Virus record (IMG/VR): IMGVR_UViG_3300032242_001248
Span: 1 to 36,195 of that record
Length of the DNA stretch: 36,195 bases
Origin: a virus
Direction: 5' to 3' (one strand)
Shown: positions 5,247-13,562 of the stretch, one piece after another
Numbering within the stretch: position 1 is the first letter of the stretch
Layout of the letters: each line of letters opens with the position of its first letter
Position numbers and translations under genes: made by a program
The notes under the pieces: generated by a model
Databases searched by the model: none
What the model was told of the DNA's origin: nothing
What the model saw: only the letters and a program-made list of their open reading frames with translations

Positions 5247-5271
5247 CCGCTCCGCGGCTTCGCCGCTACGG
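5247..5271. repeat. GC-rich palindromic hairpin
   Basis: GCGGC (5254-5258) and GCCGC (5262-5266) flank TTC, with an outer CCG/CGG pair at 5247-5249 and 5269-5271. It is strikingly GC-rich in AT-rich surroundings and sits just past the stop of the minus-strand adhesin gene. It may act as a transcript-end or mRNA-stabilising hairpin. Confidence 0.6.
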
Positions 5272-5282
5272 ACTCTGGGGCC

Positions 5283-6248
5283 TTAGATACCCGACGAATC
5301 ACTGTTATAGAAATAGTAGCCAGTGCCGTCATTGCTAAATGCACCGCCTGCATAACTCCATTGTAGTGCCTGTCCGCCCGCTCCACCGTTGTTACCAGTT
5401 ATGTATCTAATGGGATAATAGACTCCTGCTGTTAGCAAAATATTGCGGCTGTAGCTATAACTCTGTCCTCGTAGTCCGGGCTGTGCAACAATGGCATTTG
5501 AGGTAGTATAGCCCGATGCGGCAGTGGAGCCAAACCATAGATAGCCCGCATCATCTGAGCTTATGCCAAATCTATATACGCCTGTATTGGCAGGTAAAAA
5601 GTAACCTGCATAGTAATAACTGGTTGTAGTAGCTGCCAGTGTTGAGTTGATGTTACTGGTAGCACCTGTGGCGGTTGGCGCTGTAAAGAAGTTGACGTCT
5701 TCATTCCAATAGCCAGTTTGTGTATACATGTAAAGTCCAGCTACTGGATATATAGTTCCTCTAACAACAATGGCATCAATTTGAAAAGTGTCCGAAGCTG
5801 TAGTGCCAAGATCAATTCTAATGCCAGTAATAGTGTTGGCTGTCCAATCAGTTCCGCCCGCAGTTAACGATCTCATGTCTACTGTTATCCACTGAAATTG
5901 GCCGCCATACGTTGGTTCAGTCATCTGAGCATAATATGATGCGCTTTCACCGTGGCCACCAGTGGTATAAAATATCTTGCCATCCCAACCTGAGCCCGCA
6001 GTTCTTAACAGTCTAATCTGTACATAGGGATATTGACTACCGCTAAAACTAACAGTACGTCTTATGATAGGATCTATGCTAGTTGATGTAACTATAAGAT
6101 ATGTAGCACCATTAGTCAGTGTTGCTCCGGCGGCAGTCCACGAATCTGTAGTATTTGTAAAATCATAATAGAAAGGCGCTGCCGCTGTAGTTACTGCGCC
6201 ACTTCCTACTATGGCAAAATTATTTCTATGCCAAAGGGCGGGTCTCAT
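5283..6248 (-). CDS. putative tail adhesin with PA14/GLEYA-like domain
   Basis: Encodes 321 residues. The N-terminal half (about 25-165) is a beta-rich jelly-roll-like domain with the look of a carbohydrate-binding module. The second half (about 170-320) has PA14/GLEYA features: a tower of aromatic strands, the segment YRFGISSDDAGYLWFG, and LTAGVYYPIRYITGN near the end. PA14/GLEYA domains bind sugars in adhesins and glycosidases. No catalytic motif is seen. The ATG overlaps the stop of the upstream fibre gene by one base, so the protein is probably a fibre tip or attachment component made with it. Assignment rests on pattern reading only. Confidence 0.7.
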   Translation of the reverse strand: MRPALWHRNNFAIVGSGAVTTAAAPFYYDFTNTTDSWTAAGATLTNGATYLIVTSTSIDPIIRRTVSFSGSQYPYVQIRLLRTAGSGWDGKIFYTTGGHGESASYYAQMTEPTYGGQFQWITVDMRSLTAGGTDWTANTITGIRIDLGTTASDTFQIDAIVVRGTIYPVAGLYMYTQTGYWNEDVNFFTAPTATGATSNINSTLAATTTSYYYAGYFLPANTGVYRFGISSDDAGYLWFGSTAASGYTTSNAIVAQPGLRGQSYSYSRNILLTAGVYYPIRYITGNNGGAGGQALQWSYAGGAFSNDGTGYYFYNSDSSGI

Positions 6249-9049
6249 TAGGCAAATCCTGTTACTAGACTAGCGTAGTAGCTAGTACCTATATAGCTAA
6301 TGGTCAGCATGTCTATAGCATTGTTGGCTGTACTTAATGTCTTAAATCCACCGGCAAACTTCATAGTACTGGTTAGGGTGAATGGTCCACCGCTGGCTGG
6401 CTGTGTAATAATCAAGGTTATTGACTGCCCGCTTTGTGGACTTGCTAGTGCATTGAGTGTAATACTACCTGTTAGGGTAATGGTCTGTACGTTACCGTTG
6501 GCAGCATTTGGAGTAATAGTACCAGTAGTTGCTCCACTAGCATATATTGTATCACGGTTATCTGTAGAAGTTAACGTGGTAAACACACCAGTACTTGGAG
6601 TAGTAGCTCCCACTGTTCCGTTATGTGCCCCGCTGGTTGCTCCTGTAAAACTTGTAGCTGATAATGCACCTGCTCCACTTAAAGTCATTGCTACGGTTGT
6701 TCCGCCATACCATAAGAACTGTTGAGCAGTGGTTGCTACACTGCTCCACATTGTACCACTTTCAATGCCAATAGCATAGTCAACTGCGGCAGAGCCTAAA
6801 TTTGGATACAATACAATTTTTGTACCAACACTGCGAGTAGTAAATGCAGGAGACGCAACACCGCTGGCTACAAAGTCAATACGGCTGTTAGTAGCATTAC
6901 TTAGATATATAGATCCACCACCGTCTGCTGTAGTAGATTGAAAAGTTGTTGTAAATCTGTTACTGGCACTGATAGTAGTAAATGCACCAGTTGCCGCAGT
7001 GGTAGCACCTATACTCATGTTGTTGATAGTACCAGCTGTAGTTGGGTTTAATGTGATAGTACCACTTGGGCTAAAGCTCACACTGGTACTTGCTGACAGG
7101 GTAGTAAATGCACCAGTTGATGCTGTTGTACTTCCAATAGCACCGGGACTAACTAAACTTAGTGCGCCACCTAGAGTCAAGTTACCACTGCTAGTCACTG
7201 TACCCGATAAGGTAATACCACTGACTGTACCTGTACCGCCTACTGAAGTTACTGTACCGCCAGTAGCACCTGTAACTGCGGCCCACGCAAGTCCACCAGC
7301 TGTGGTATACTGTAAATATGTGGCATTTACTGATGGTGCCGCAACAAATCCAGTTGCACCTGCACCTGTTTGAACAAGAATTTGTCTTAGAGCTCCACCG
7401 GCTATGTTAGTAGCTGTTGTTGCATTGGCAACTGTGGTCCAGGTAAACGCACTACCAGTCCATGATAAGAATGTATTAGTTCCACTTGCGGCGGTGACAA
7501 ACGCACTAGTATCTGCGCCAGTTTGATAGTGAAGTTGATTGGCTACCCCGCCTGCTAGGTTAGTTGCTTTAGTGGCACTTCCTGCAAGAGTTGCGCTACC
7601 TGCGGTTAATCCGCTAGCTGTACCTGAAAAGTTTGTGCCGTCAAATGTTGGGGCCGCACCGTTGTTTACGTTTTGATCAAGTGTACGACTAGCACCCGTA
7701 ATAGTCAGTGTTCGAGTACCGTTATTAACACCAGTACCGCCGTATGTTGGACTAATAATATCAGCATTCCATGTACCAGTTGCAATAGTACCTACTGTTG
7801 TTATACTTGATGATCCTGCTAGAGGACTTGCACCAAGTGTATTATAACTAATGGTAAACGGAGCCGATCCGTTAAATGCTGTGCCGGTTGCGGCTCCAGT
7901 TCCACTATTATCAAATGTTATAATACTGTTAGTAGTACCAGCTGACGAACCAATAGGAATTTTAACCCATTTGGTACCGTCATAAATTACGTTATCGCCT
8001 ATAGCAAATGTCGTGTTGCCTAGGCCAAAGTTGACTGTTCCTGCGGCTGTACAAACAAATTCATATCCGTTGGTGTTGTAAGCACTGGATGTATTGTTCA
8101 ATGTTGGAGTATTTGTTGCCGCGGACCAACCACCCTGGAACACAATTGCACCAGTAATGTTGGCAGCAATCTGGCCGCTTCCGTTAATTTGAATAGTAAC
8201 ACCGTCAACTTTAACACCGCCTAATTGATTAGTAGTTGCTACAGCTAGTCGAATCGCACTGTCTAACATGTAAAGTCCGGAAACAGCAGAGCCTAAAACT
8301 TTAACACCACCAAGTTGTGTATTTGTAGCTGTTGCTAATCCTATGGTCCCACTAGAGTTAGTAATGCCACTAGTAGCAACTGCGGGAACGATAACACCAC
8401 CAAGAGCACTGGTAGTTGCTGCCGGTAGCGTATATAGTTGTGCTCCACTAATTACTCCAGTTGAGGAATTAATAGTAATAGTAGTACCGTCTACCTTAAC
8501 TCCGCCTTTAGTACCACCCGCGCCAGTACCTGCAGTTGGTAATACATAGGTGTTTGCACCACTGATAACACCAGTTGTAGGATTAATTGTAATAGTTGTA
8601 CCGTCAGGTCTAACACCACCTATTACACTGGTAGTTGCTATTGGTAGTGTATATTGATTGCTTCCACGTATAACTCCATTAGCGTCAATAGTGATACTAG
8701 TTCCGTCAACTTTAACGCCACCTTTAACTGTAGTCGATGCTGTGGGTAACGAATAAATTGGTATTGCACTAATTGCCGAATTTACATCTACTGTAAGGGC
8801 ATAGGGCGATAGGTCTGTTTTTTTAGCATACGATGCTAATGCTGTGGTTAAATTTGTCGCTAAGTTTGCGCTGGTAATAGCATTAGTTTGAACATAGTCC
8901 TGCGTGGCAAATTTAAAGCCACCCGGAGTTACACCGTCCATCAATCGAACAGTTTTATTAGTTACATCGTTAACTATATCACCGTTGGAATAACTTAATC
9001 TGTCTAGATCAACAGCATCATAGCCCGGTAATCTTATATGTTTGCTCAT
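6248..9049 (-). CDS. long repetitive tail fibre-like protein
   Basis: Encodes 933 residues. The start at 9049 (MSKHIRL) is preferred over one eleven codons earlier because AAGGA precedes it and a late box lies at 9073-9080. After a short globular N-terminus, residues about 95-300 hold repeated blocks of the type GGVKVDGT-I-I-N-GVISG, each separated by LPTA/ATT-like linkers. The middle and C-terminal parts are Thr/Ala/Gly/Ser-rich with repeats such as TGAFTTLSAS. The composition fits a trimeric beta-structured fibre. Together with the adhesin it should contact the host surface. No chaperone or peptidase motif is seen. Confidence 0.8.
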   Translation of the reverse strand: MSKHIRLPGYDAVDLDRLSYSNGDIVNDVTNKTVRLMDGVTPGGFKFATQDYVQTNAITSANLATNLTTALASYAKKTDLSPYALTVDVNSAISAIPIYSLPTASTTVKGGVKVDGTSITIDANGVIRGSNQYTLPIATTSVIGGVRPDGTTITINPTTGVISGANTYVLPTAGTGAGGTKGGVKVDGTTITINSSTGVISGAQLYTLPAATTSALGGVIVPAVATSGITNSSGTIGLATATNTQLGGVKVLGSAVSGLYMLDSAIRLAVATTNQLGGVKVDGVTIQINGSGQIAANITGAIVFQGGWSAATNTPTLNNTSSAYNTNGYEFVCTAAGTVNFGLGNTTFAIGDNVIYDGTKWVKIPIGSSAGTTNSIITFDNSGTGAATGTAFNGSAPFTISYNTLGASPLAGSSSITTVGTIATGTWNADIISPTYGGTGVNNGTRTLTITGASRTLDQNVNNGAAPTFDGTNFSGTASGLTAGSATLAGSATKATNLAGGVANQLHYQTGADTSAFVTAASGTNTFLSWTGSAFTWTTVANATTATNIAGGALRQILVQTGAGATGFVAAPSVNATYLQYTTAGGLAWAAVTGATGGTVTSVGGTGTVSGITLSGTVTSSGNLTLGGALSLVSPGAIGSTTASTGAFTTLSASTSVSFSPSGTITLNPTTAGTINNMSIGATTAATGAFTTISASNRFTTTFQSTTADGGGSIYLSNATNSRIDFVASGVASPAFTTRSVGTKIVLYPNLGSAAVDYAIGIESGTMWSSVATTAQQFLWYGGTTVAMTLSGAGALSATSFTGATSGAHNGTVGATTPSTGVFTTLTSTDNRDTIYASGATTGTITPNAANGNVQTITLTGSITLNALASPQSGQSITLIITQPASGGPFTLTSTMKFAGGFKTLSTANNAIDMLTISYIGTSYYASLVTGFA

Positions 9050-9072
9050 GGGTTTACATCCTTGCGTTAATG

Positions 9073-9080
9073 TATTTATC
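9073..9080 (-). promoter_or_regulatory. late promoter box GATAAATA (fibre gene)
   Basis: GATAAATA on the minus strand, 7 of 8 matches to the T4 late box TATAAATA. A second box, AATAAATA, lies at 9118-9125. Two small hairpins stand upstream (TAGTC...GACTA and ACCCA...TGGGT). Confidence 0.65.
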
Positions 9081-9127
9081 AACCCAGAACTCGTTGGGTC
9101 TAGTCTTTATAGACTAGTATTTATTGG

Positions 9128-10579
9128 TTATTCTGTACCGTCACCACCTAAGTTATTTAAGAATTGTCGCAGTTTAGTTGAATCAGTTTGTGCCCTAATT
9201 TTGGGCAACGGAGCACCCATTTGTGGATCTGCAATTTCACCAGTTTCTGCATCTACTGCGGCGGGTGCGGTATTTTGACGTTTGATGTTGTCTAGAATAG
9301 CACTGGACTTAGGACGGTAATCTCCATCACTTTGACCATCTTCTCCAGCATCTGTAATGCGAAGTGTGTCTACATCAAACTCTAGATCAATCTTCATGCC
9401 AACACCACTACTACTACGAGTTTTCATCAGTTGAATCTGATACTTGCCACGCTCACGCATAGCTCTACTGGTAAAAATACCAAACACGTTATCCGCAGTT
9501 TGAATCTTACTCAATCCACCAGAGATATGACTGTGATCAAACTCAACTTCTTCTACAGCACCACGATTCAACTGTGCGGCCGTGACGCATACCACATTCT
9601 TTTCCATGGCCAAATTACGCAATTCTTCTGACACAAACTTGTCTTTGATAAACAAGTTTTCTGCTGAAATCTTCTTTGAGATAGGCATTAGCAAGTCCAA
9701 ATAGTCTACTAATAGTATGTCTATCTTCTTGCCTGTTTTGATTTCAAACTCTTTCATGTAACTTCGAATGTCGTTAACAGTCTTGCCCGAGGGCATGTAT
9801 TTTACCTGATATGCGCCGGCTTTCTTGCCAATCATGCGAACCTTCATATCTAGATTATCTATGTCTTTAAATATCTCTTTTGTTGAGATTCCGGTGGTCA
9901 TACTATCAATACGCATAGACACCAATGGTTCTGACAGTTCTAGAGTCAGATAGATAACATTCAAGCCTCCTAGTGCAAAATTCACGCCTAGATTGGCCAA
10001 AAACAGCGATTTTCCAGCTCCAGAACCGCCTGCAAAAATATTTAATTCTCCGCGATTAAATCCGCCGAACAGCCGCTTATCTACAGTATCCCAACCTGTC
10101 TTAACCTGTCCATTTTTATCTTTAAGCCCCATTAGACGTGCTTTAGGATCAGCCCAATAGTCAGTGCCCATATCTTTTTGTAGGCCAATCTGCACGGCTT
10201 TTTTGATCAAATCTTCAACAGGACCATAGTCACCTTTTTCCAACATGTCTGCTGATTCAAGGATGGCTCGTTCAAGTCCCTTGTGCTTGACAAAGGTTTC
10301 GAACTCTGCAAGTAGCCAATCCATGTGTTCATCTTTGAGCATACCCGGATCCTTAAGATCCACATGAGTTGCCGCATTTACCATGTCAAACGTTGGTATG
10401 GCATTGTGTTCAGTTACATAGTTGTTTAGGAACTCTGCAGGTCCTTGTAGTTTGCGATCAAACAGTGAATAATCAAAAATACTTTGACAGCGTACAAATG
10501 TTGCCGCATCTGCCATCATCATTTCCAAGTATAACTTTTGGATATCGTAACCGTAATCTGTGTTTTGTCTTGTTGTCAT
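9128..10579 (-). CDS. gp41: replicative DNA helicase (T4 gp41-like)
   Basis: Encodes 483 residues, close to the 475 of T4 gp41. It is a DnaB-family hexameric helicase that unwinds the lagging-strand template at the fork. The N-terminal helical domain (1-150) precedes a RecA-like core with Walker A GGSGAGKS (about 184-191), Walker B with VDYLD near 291-295, and an SGGLSKIQTADNVF motif late in the core that fits the H4/Arg-finger region. The C-terminal tail is polar and probably disordered. It follows the primase gene by one base, forming the usual primosome pair gp61-gp41. Confidence 0.93.
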   Translation of the reverse strand: MTTRQNTDYGYDIQKLYLEMMMADAATFVRCQSIFDYSLFDRKLQGPAEFLNNYVTEHNAIPTFDMVNAATHVDLKDPGMLKDEHMDWLLAEFETFVKHKGLERAILESADMLEKGDYGPVEDLIKKAVQIGLQKDMGTDYWADPKARLMGLKDKNGQVKTGWDTVDKRLFGGFNRGELNIFAGGSGAGKSLFLANLGVNFALGGLNVIYLTLELSEPLVSMRIDSMTTGISTKEIFKDIDNLDMKVRMIGKKAGAYQVKYMPSGKTVNDIRSYMKEFEIKTGKKIDILLVDYLDLLMPISKKISAENLFIKDKFVSEELRNLAMEKNVVCVTAAQLNRGAVEEVEFDHSHISGGLSKIQTADNVFGIFTSRAMRERGKYQIQLMKTRSSSGVGMKIDLEFDVDTLRITDAGEDGQSDGDYRPKSSAILDNIKRQNTAPAAVDAETGEIADPQMGAPLPKIRAQTDSTKLRQFLNNLGGDGTE

Positions 10580-10580
10580 A

Positions 10581-11549
10581 TTAATCTGTAAACCAATGTT
10601 TCATTCGCAATCTAATCTTTAGTTCCATAGACTCTGCTGCCTGCATAATCAAGTAAGCAGTCCAAAGTTCTCCGTGTTTTCGCAAGGCATCATTTGAATC
10701 TTTAACGCCATCTGCCCAGTCTGGCATACTAACTGACCAACCTAGTTCTATAGCACGTTCTACTGTTCTTGCGCCATCTGCATCACGGTCTGGTACAACA
10801 ATAACTCGCTTGCCCAGACGATTGATCAGCATGGCCTGCTTTTCCATAATGTCTGCGCCCAGTATAGCTACACCGCCTATACTTAATGCATCTAACGGTC
10901 CTTCTGCTACTAATACTACTGGACTATCTGTATTTTGTGCATCTAAATTAAACACATAGCCTGGAGTTTGTTCACTGAGATACTTAGGCTTACCATCTGT
11001 TATCTTACGTCCTGTATAGCCTACAATGCGTCCTTCATAACGGAAGGGTATGATTAATCTATCAGGTAATTCTGGGCTCCACATCCAGTCGCCTCTAATG
11101 TCAAAGCCTCGAGTTAATATATAGTCTGCTACACCAATAACTTCTTCGGGATTCGACATTAGTGCTTGCTCAAGCGTTTGGCAATCTTTTGGTAGTTCTT
11201 TATCAGGTAGTGTAGGAAGGCTAACTGCTTCTAGTGTTTTTTGATCGCTTTCTACCTTAAGTGCTTCTAAACTTATTTTGATAATAGCATCATCTGGTGC
11301 GCCACACCATTCTAAGAACTGTTTCATCTTGCGAGTAAGATGACGTCCATTTACATAACTTGCTTTGAATCCACAGTTGAAGCAGTGATAACTTACACCG
11401 TCGCCATTTCTAATAATACCGCCACGCTGACGTGTATCTGGAGTGTTGCCATTATGGGGACAGCAGACTGCGTTAAACTTAGTCCACCCACTTGGGGTGT
11501 TTTTGCGTTTTGCCGGGAGGTACGAATAGATTGCGTCAACTATACTCAT
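10581..11549 (-). CDS. gp61: DNA primase (T4 gp61-like)
   Basis: Encodes 322 residues (T4 gp61 has 342). The N-terminal zinc-binding domain has Cys29/Cys30, His32, Cys56 and Cys59. The TOPRIM catalytic domain has its glutamate in VAEGPLD (Glu216) and the acidic motif VVPDRDADG (261-269). It synthesises RNA primers with gp41 at the replication fork. A sigma70 promoter (11558-11586) lies so close that the transcript would begin about two bases before the ATG. Confidence 0.93.
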   Translation of the reverse strand: MSIVDAIYSYLPAKRKNTPSGWTKFNAVCCPHNGNTPDTRQRGGIIRNGDGVSYHCFNCGFKASYVNGRHLTRKMKQFLEWCGAPDDAIIKISLEALKVESDQKTLEAVSLPTLPDKELPKDCQTLEQALMSNPEEVIGVADYILTRGFDIRGDWMWSPELPDRLIIPFRYEGRIVGYTGRKITDGKPKYLSEQTPGYVFNLDAQNTDSPVVLVAEGPLDALSIGGVAILGADIMEKQAMLINRLGKRVIVVPDRDADGARTVERAIELGWSVSMPDWADGVKDSNDALRKHGELWTAYLIMQAAESMELKIRLRMKHWFTD

Positions 11550-11557
11550 GTATAGCT

Positions 11558-11586
11558 ATTTTAGTTTCTTATGATGATTTTGTCAA
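11558..11586 (-). promoter_or_regulatory. sigma70 promoter for primase-helicase
   Basis: On the minus strand, TTGACA at 11581-11586, a 17-base spacer, and TAAAAT at 11558-11563. It lies in the 3' end of the upstream structural gene. The predicted start at about 11551 leaves at most two leader bases before the ATG at 11549. Confidence 0.7.
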
Positions 11587-12394
11587 GATTTCCGGTAAGA
11601 GTGTGAAAGGGCTGAACGGGCTCAATATACTTCATATATTTGAATCGAACATAGTTATACTCACCGGATACTACAACTGCATCAGTTACCGGATTCCATG
11701 TTGTAGCATTGATAGCCACAGTATCTACAAGTGTCCATTTTACATCGCCTGCATTGCTTTTGTTAGCAGTAGCATAGATCAAGACGTTACCATTAAATCC
11801 TGTGTTAGGATAGATTTCACAGGTAATAGAACGTGTAGGAGCATCTTGATAATCTTCATTTATTCTAGTGCCAAACTGTCCAATTTCACTGAAGTATGCG
11901 TTAGCATCAAACTCATAGTTGAATACTTTGAGAACATCTGTAAAGTCCGGAGCTTCATTATATCCATCCAAAAGATCACAGGTGGCAAGTAGACCAAACT
12001 GACTGTCTGCATATAGGGGATAGTCTACGGCATTCTTAGTCATTTTTGCAACTACACCTAGCTGTTGAGGATCTATCTTGGCAATCATGTCTGCAGGTAT
12101 AACTACGGACATTGTACCTACTAGATAGTTTCCGCTCATATCTTGAGCCATTGTACCTTCTACTTCAAATAGTTTTTTACGATCGTAATCAAGAAACATG
12201 GCAGTAATAGTTGCTCCTCCAACATCTTGACGGCGTTGGTCTGAATTTCTAATTTCAAACTCTAGGGTATTATCAATACCTTTGTATAACTTAATTGTTC
12301 TTGTGTACACTTGTCTAAACTCCGTGGTAAATCCCGCCATATCTGTTGTGACTGTGATCCGATTTGGTACTAAATAAAATTGAATTTTTTGCAT
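11561..12394 (-). CDS. virion structural protein, BppU-like N-terminus
   Basis: Encodes 277 residues from the ATG at 12394. An in-frame GTG five codons upstream is also possible. The region around residues 30-60 (strong LYKGIDNTLEFEIRNSD pattern) resembles the N-terminal domain of baseplate upper and tail-fibre adaptor proteins, and the rest is beta-rich with no catalytic motifs. Similar unnamed virion proteins occur in aquatic T4-like phages. A late box, CATAAATA, precedes it (12427-12434). It is odd to find a late structural gene between replication genes. The primase promoter is inside its 3' end. Confidence 0.7.
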   Translation of the reverse strand: MQKIQFYLVPNRITVTTDMAGFTTEFRQVYTRTIKLYKGIDNTLEFEIRNSDQRRQDVGGATITAMFLDYDRKKLFEVEGTMAQDMSGNYLVGTMSVVIPADMIAKIDPQQLGVVAKMTKNAVDYPLYADSQFGLLATCDLLDGYNEAPDFTDVLKVFNYEFDANAYFSEIGQFGTRINEDYQDAPTRSITCEIYPNTGFNGNVLIYATANKSNAGDVKWTLVDTVAINATTWNPVTDAVVVSGEYNYVRFKYMKYIEPVQPFHTLTGNLDKIIIRN

Positions 12395-12426
12395 TGGACT
12401 ATTTTTCACTTATGAAGGTCATACAG

Positions 12427-12434
12427 TATTTATG
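12427..12434 (-). promoter_or_regulatory. late promoter box CATAAATA
   Basis: 7 of 8 match to the T4 late box on the minus strand. The box overlaps the start codon of the divergent plus-strand gene at 12432, so late transcription would begin directly beside it. Confidence 0.5.
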
Positions 12435-12806
12435 GTAAAACTTACGGAAGAAATCAGAGAAAACTTCCCTTTTATATCGGTTGTACACTACGGCGGTATT
12501 GAATATGTTGGTGTAGTAATCAATCAAGATCAATATGTAACCAGCATCTATAACTACGAAGAATTACGAACAGAAGCTGATCGTAAAACCTTTTTAGAAT
12601 TAGGTGAAGTATGGTGGTGGGAATCAAATCGCACCATACCTATTAGCATATTCCTAAAACAAGAAATGGAAACATTTCGCTATAGTATTATGACTATGAA
12701 TACTAAAGATGTTACTGTGGTATTTGGGCCAACTGTTAACCTGCATAATATGAGCATCAAGCGTGTAAAACGCAAGATGATACAGCTAGTCCGTCCTAAG
12801 CGTTAA
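12432..12806 (+). CDS. conserved T4-like phage protein, unknown
   Basis: Encodes 124 residues. It is the only plus-strand gene in the replication block. The sequence has an SH3/Sm-like feel in the N-terminal half (IRENFPFISVVHYGGIEYVG), then a WWWES segment near residues 60-64 and a C-terminal KRVKRK basic stretch that could bind RNA or DNA. Close relatives are unnamed proteins of marine T4-like phages. AAGG lies 14 bases upstream, which is a poor ribosome-binding site. Its stop overlaps the stop of the opposite-strand DnaE-like gene by three bases. Confidence 0.8.
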   Translation: MVKLTEEIRENFPFISVVHYGGIEYVGVVINQDQYVTSIYNYEELRTEADRKTFLELGEVWWWESNRTIPISIFLKQEMETFRYSIMTMNTKDVTVVFGPTVNLHNMSIKRVKRKMIQLVRPKR

Positions 12807-13381
12807 CTAAACTCGTAGCTAATGCCTTCGCAAATTAAATTCATCTGCACAACAATAGCCACAGCATAGGCCACAGCGTGAGCCTTCTTAAAGTAGTATT
12901 CATCATCCTCGGGCATCGTCCAGATCGTCTCCATAATCGTCGTCCAACTCTCCCCAATCAAGTGTCTCTTGGCTGGCCTGATCATAGCCAAAACGGCCGC
13001 TAGTTGGAGTACACTCTTCGGCTTCGTCTGCCGTAATATGGCGCCATGACCGTTGACGTGAAATAGTAAACTGCTGAAATCGTCCTGCTCTAAAAGGTCC
13101 CATAATGGTTCAGTCTCCATTAGTTGTTTTAAATGTTCTTCGCTTCGAACACCTTCATAAACACCCACGTTTAGAAAGTCTATTTTAAAGTAACCTCTAT
13201 CTTCTGCTGTTTTATAATCTATGGTTGATAAGTTATTACGTTCGTCCTTGGGAATACTAGTAACATAAATGCCTGTATTGTGTGCCTTAACTTGCCCATT
13301 ATCTAATCTACTGGCTACTGTATGATCAAATAACTCAAGTGCTCGAGTTCTGTCACTAAAGTCAATATCGATATCAGGCAT
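12803..13381 (-). CDS. miniature DnaE-like (PolIII alpha) protein
   Basis: Encodes 192 residues. The order of motifs follows bacterial DNA polymerase III alpha. PDIDIDF (2-8) corresponds to the palm motif holding two catalytic Asp. AHNTGIYV (33-40) corresponds to the HAAGVVI-type motif. GYFKIDFL (63-70) corresponds to KFDFLGL with the third catalytic Asp (Asp68). An LFHVNGHGAIL/AAVLAMIRPAKR stretch (106-139) resembles FQLES...ALVALFRPGPM, and FKKAHAVAYA (164-173) resembles FNKSHAAAYA. The PHP, thumb, most finger and C-terminal domains are absent (E. coli DnaE has over 1100 residues). Activity is unproven. It overlaps the upstream 62-residue gene. Confidence 0.8.
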   Translation of the reverse strand: MPDIDIDFSDRTRALELFDHTVASRLDNGQVKAHNTGIYVTSIPKDERNNLSTIDYKTAEDRGYFKIDFLNVGVYEGVRSEEHLKQLMETEPLWDLLEQDDFSSLLFHVNGHGAILRQTKPKSVLQLAAVLAMIRPAKRHLIGESWTTIMETIWTMPEDDEYYFKKAHAVAYAVAIVVQMNLICEGISYEFS

Positions 13382-13562
13382 CTTTTCCGTCCCATGTGGC
13401 TATCTTTTTCCATTGCAATTTGCCGTCTGTTGTGTACGGCACATAAACTTCACCGGTCTCTTTATCTGCTAACATCCACTTGCCAGGACATTTGGTTTTA
13501 ATTGTCAGCGTCTTGGCTTTTTTTAATTCTTCTGCTGTTGTTCCATCTAGGAGTTTTCTCAT
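13374..13562 (-). CDS. small conserved protein, unknown
   Basis: Encodes 62 residues. The N-terminus is lysine-rich and helical (1-25), followed by a beta-rich part with GKWMLADKETGEVYVPY and a closing Trp/Lys stretch, like a small SH3-type or WD-like sheet. It overlaps the next gene by eight bases and the preceding gene by four (ATGA), so it is made from the same polycistronic mRNA. Function is unknown. Confidence 0.75.
   Translation of the reverse strand: MRKLLDGTTAEELKKAKTLTIKTKCPGKWMLADKETGEVYVPYTTDGKLQWKKIATWDGKDA

Noticed and set aside
6300-8549. Long plus-strand frames within the fibre gene
   Set aside because: They are hydrophobic, repetitive mirror frames of the repeat-rich minus-strand gene and lack ribosome-binding sites.
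9090-9110. Third copy of the two-block element near CTAGACCCA on the minus strand
   Set aside because: Only nine bases match, the rest of block 2 diverges and block 1 is absent.
12903-13103. Minus-strand 66-residue frame inside the DnaE-like gene
   Set aside because: It is an out-of-frame shadow; the DnaE-like frame has recognisable motifs throughout.
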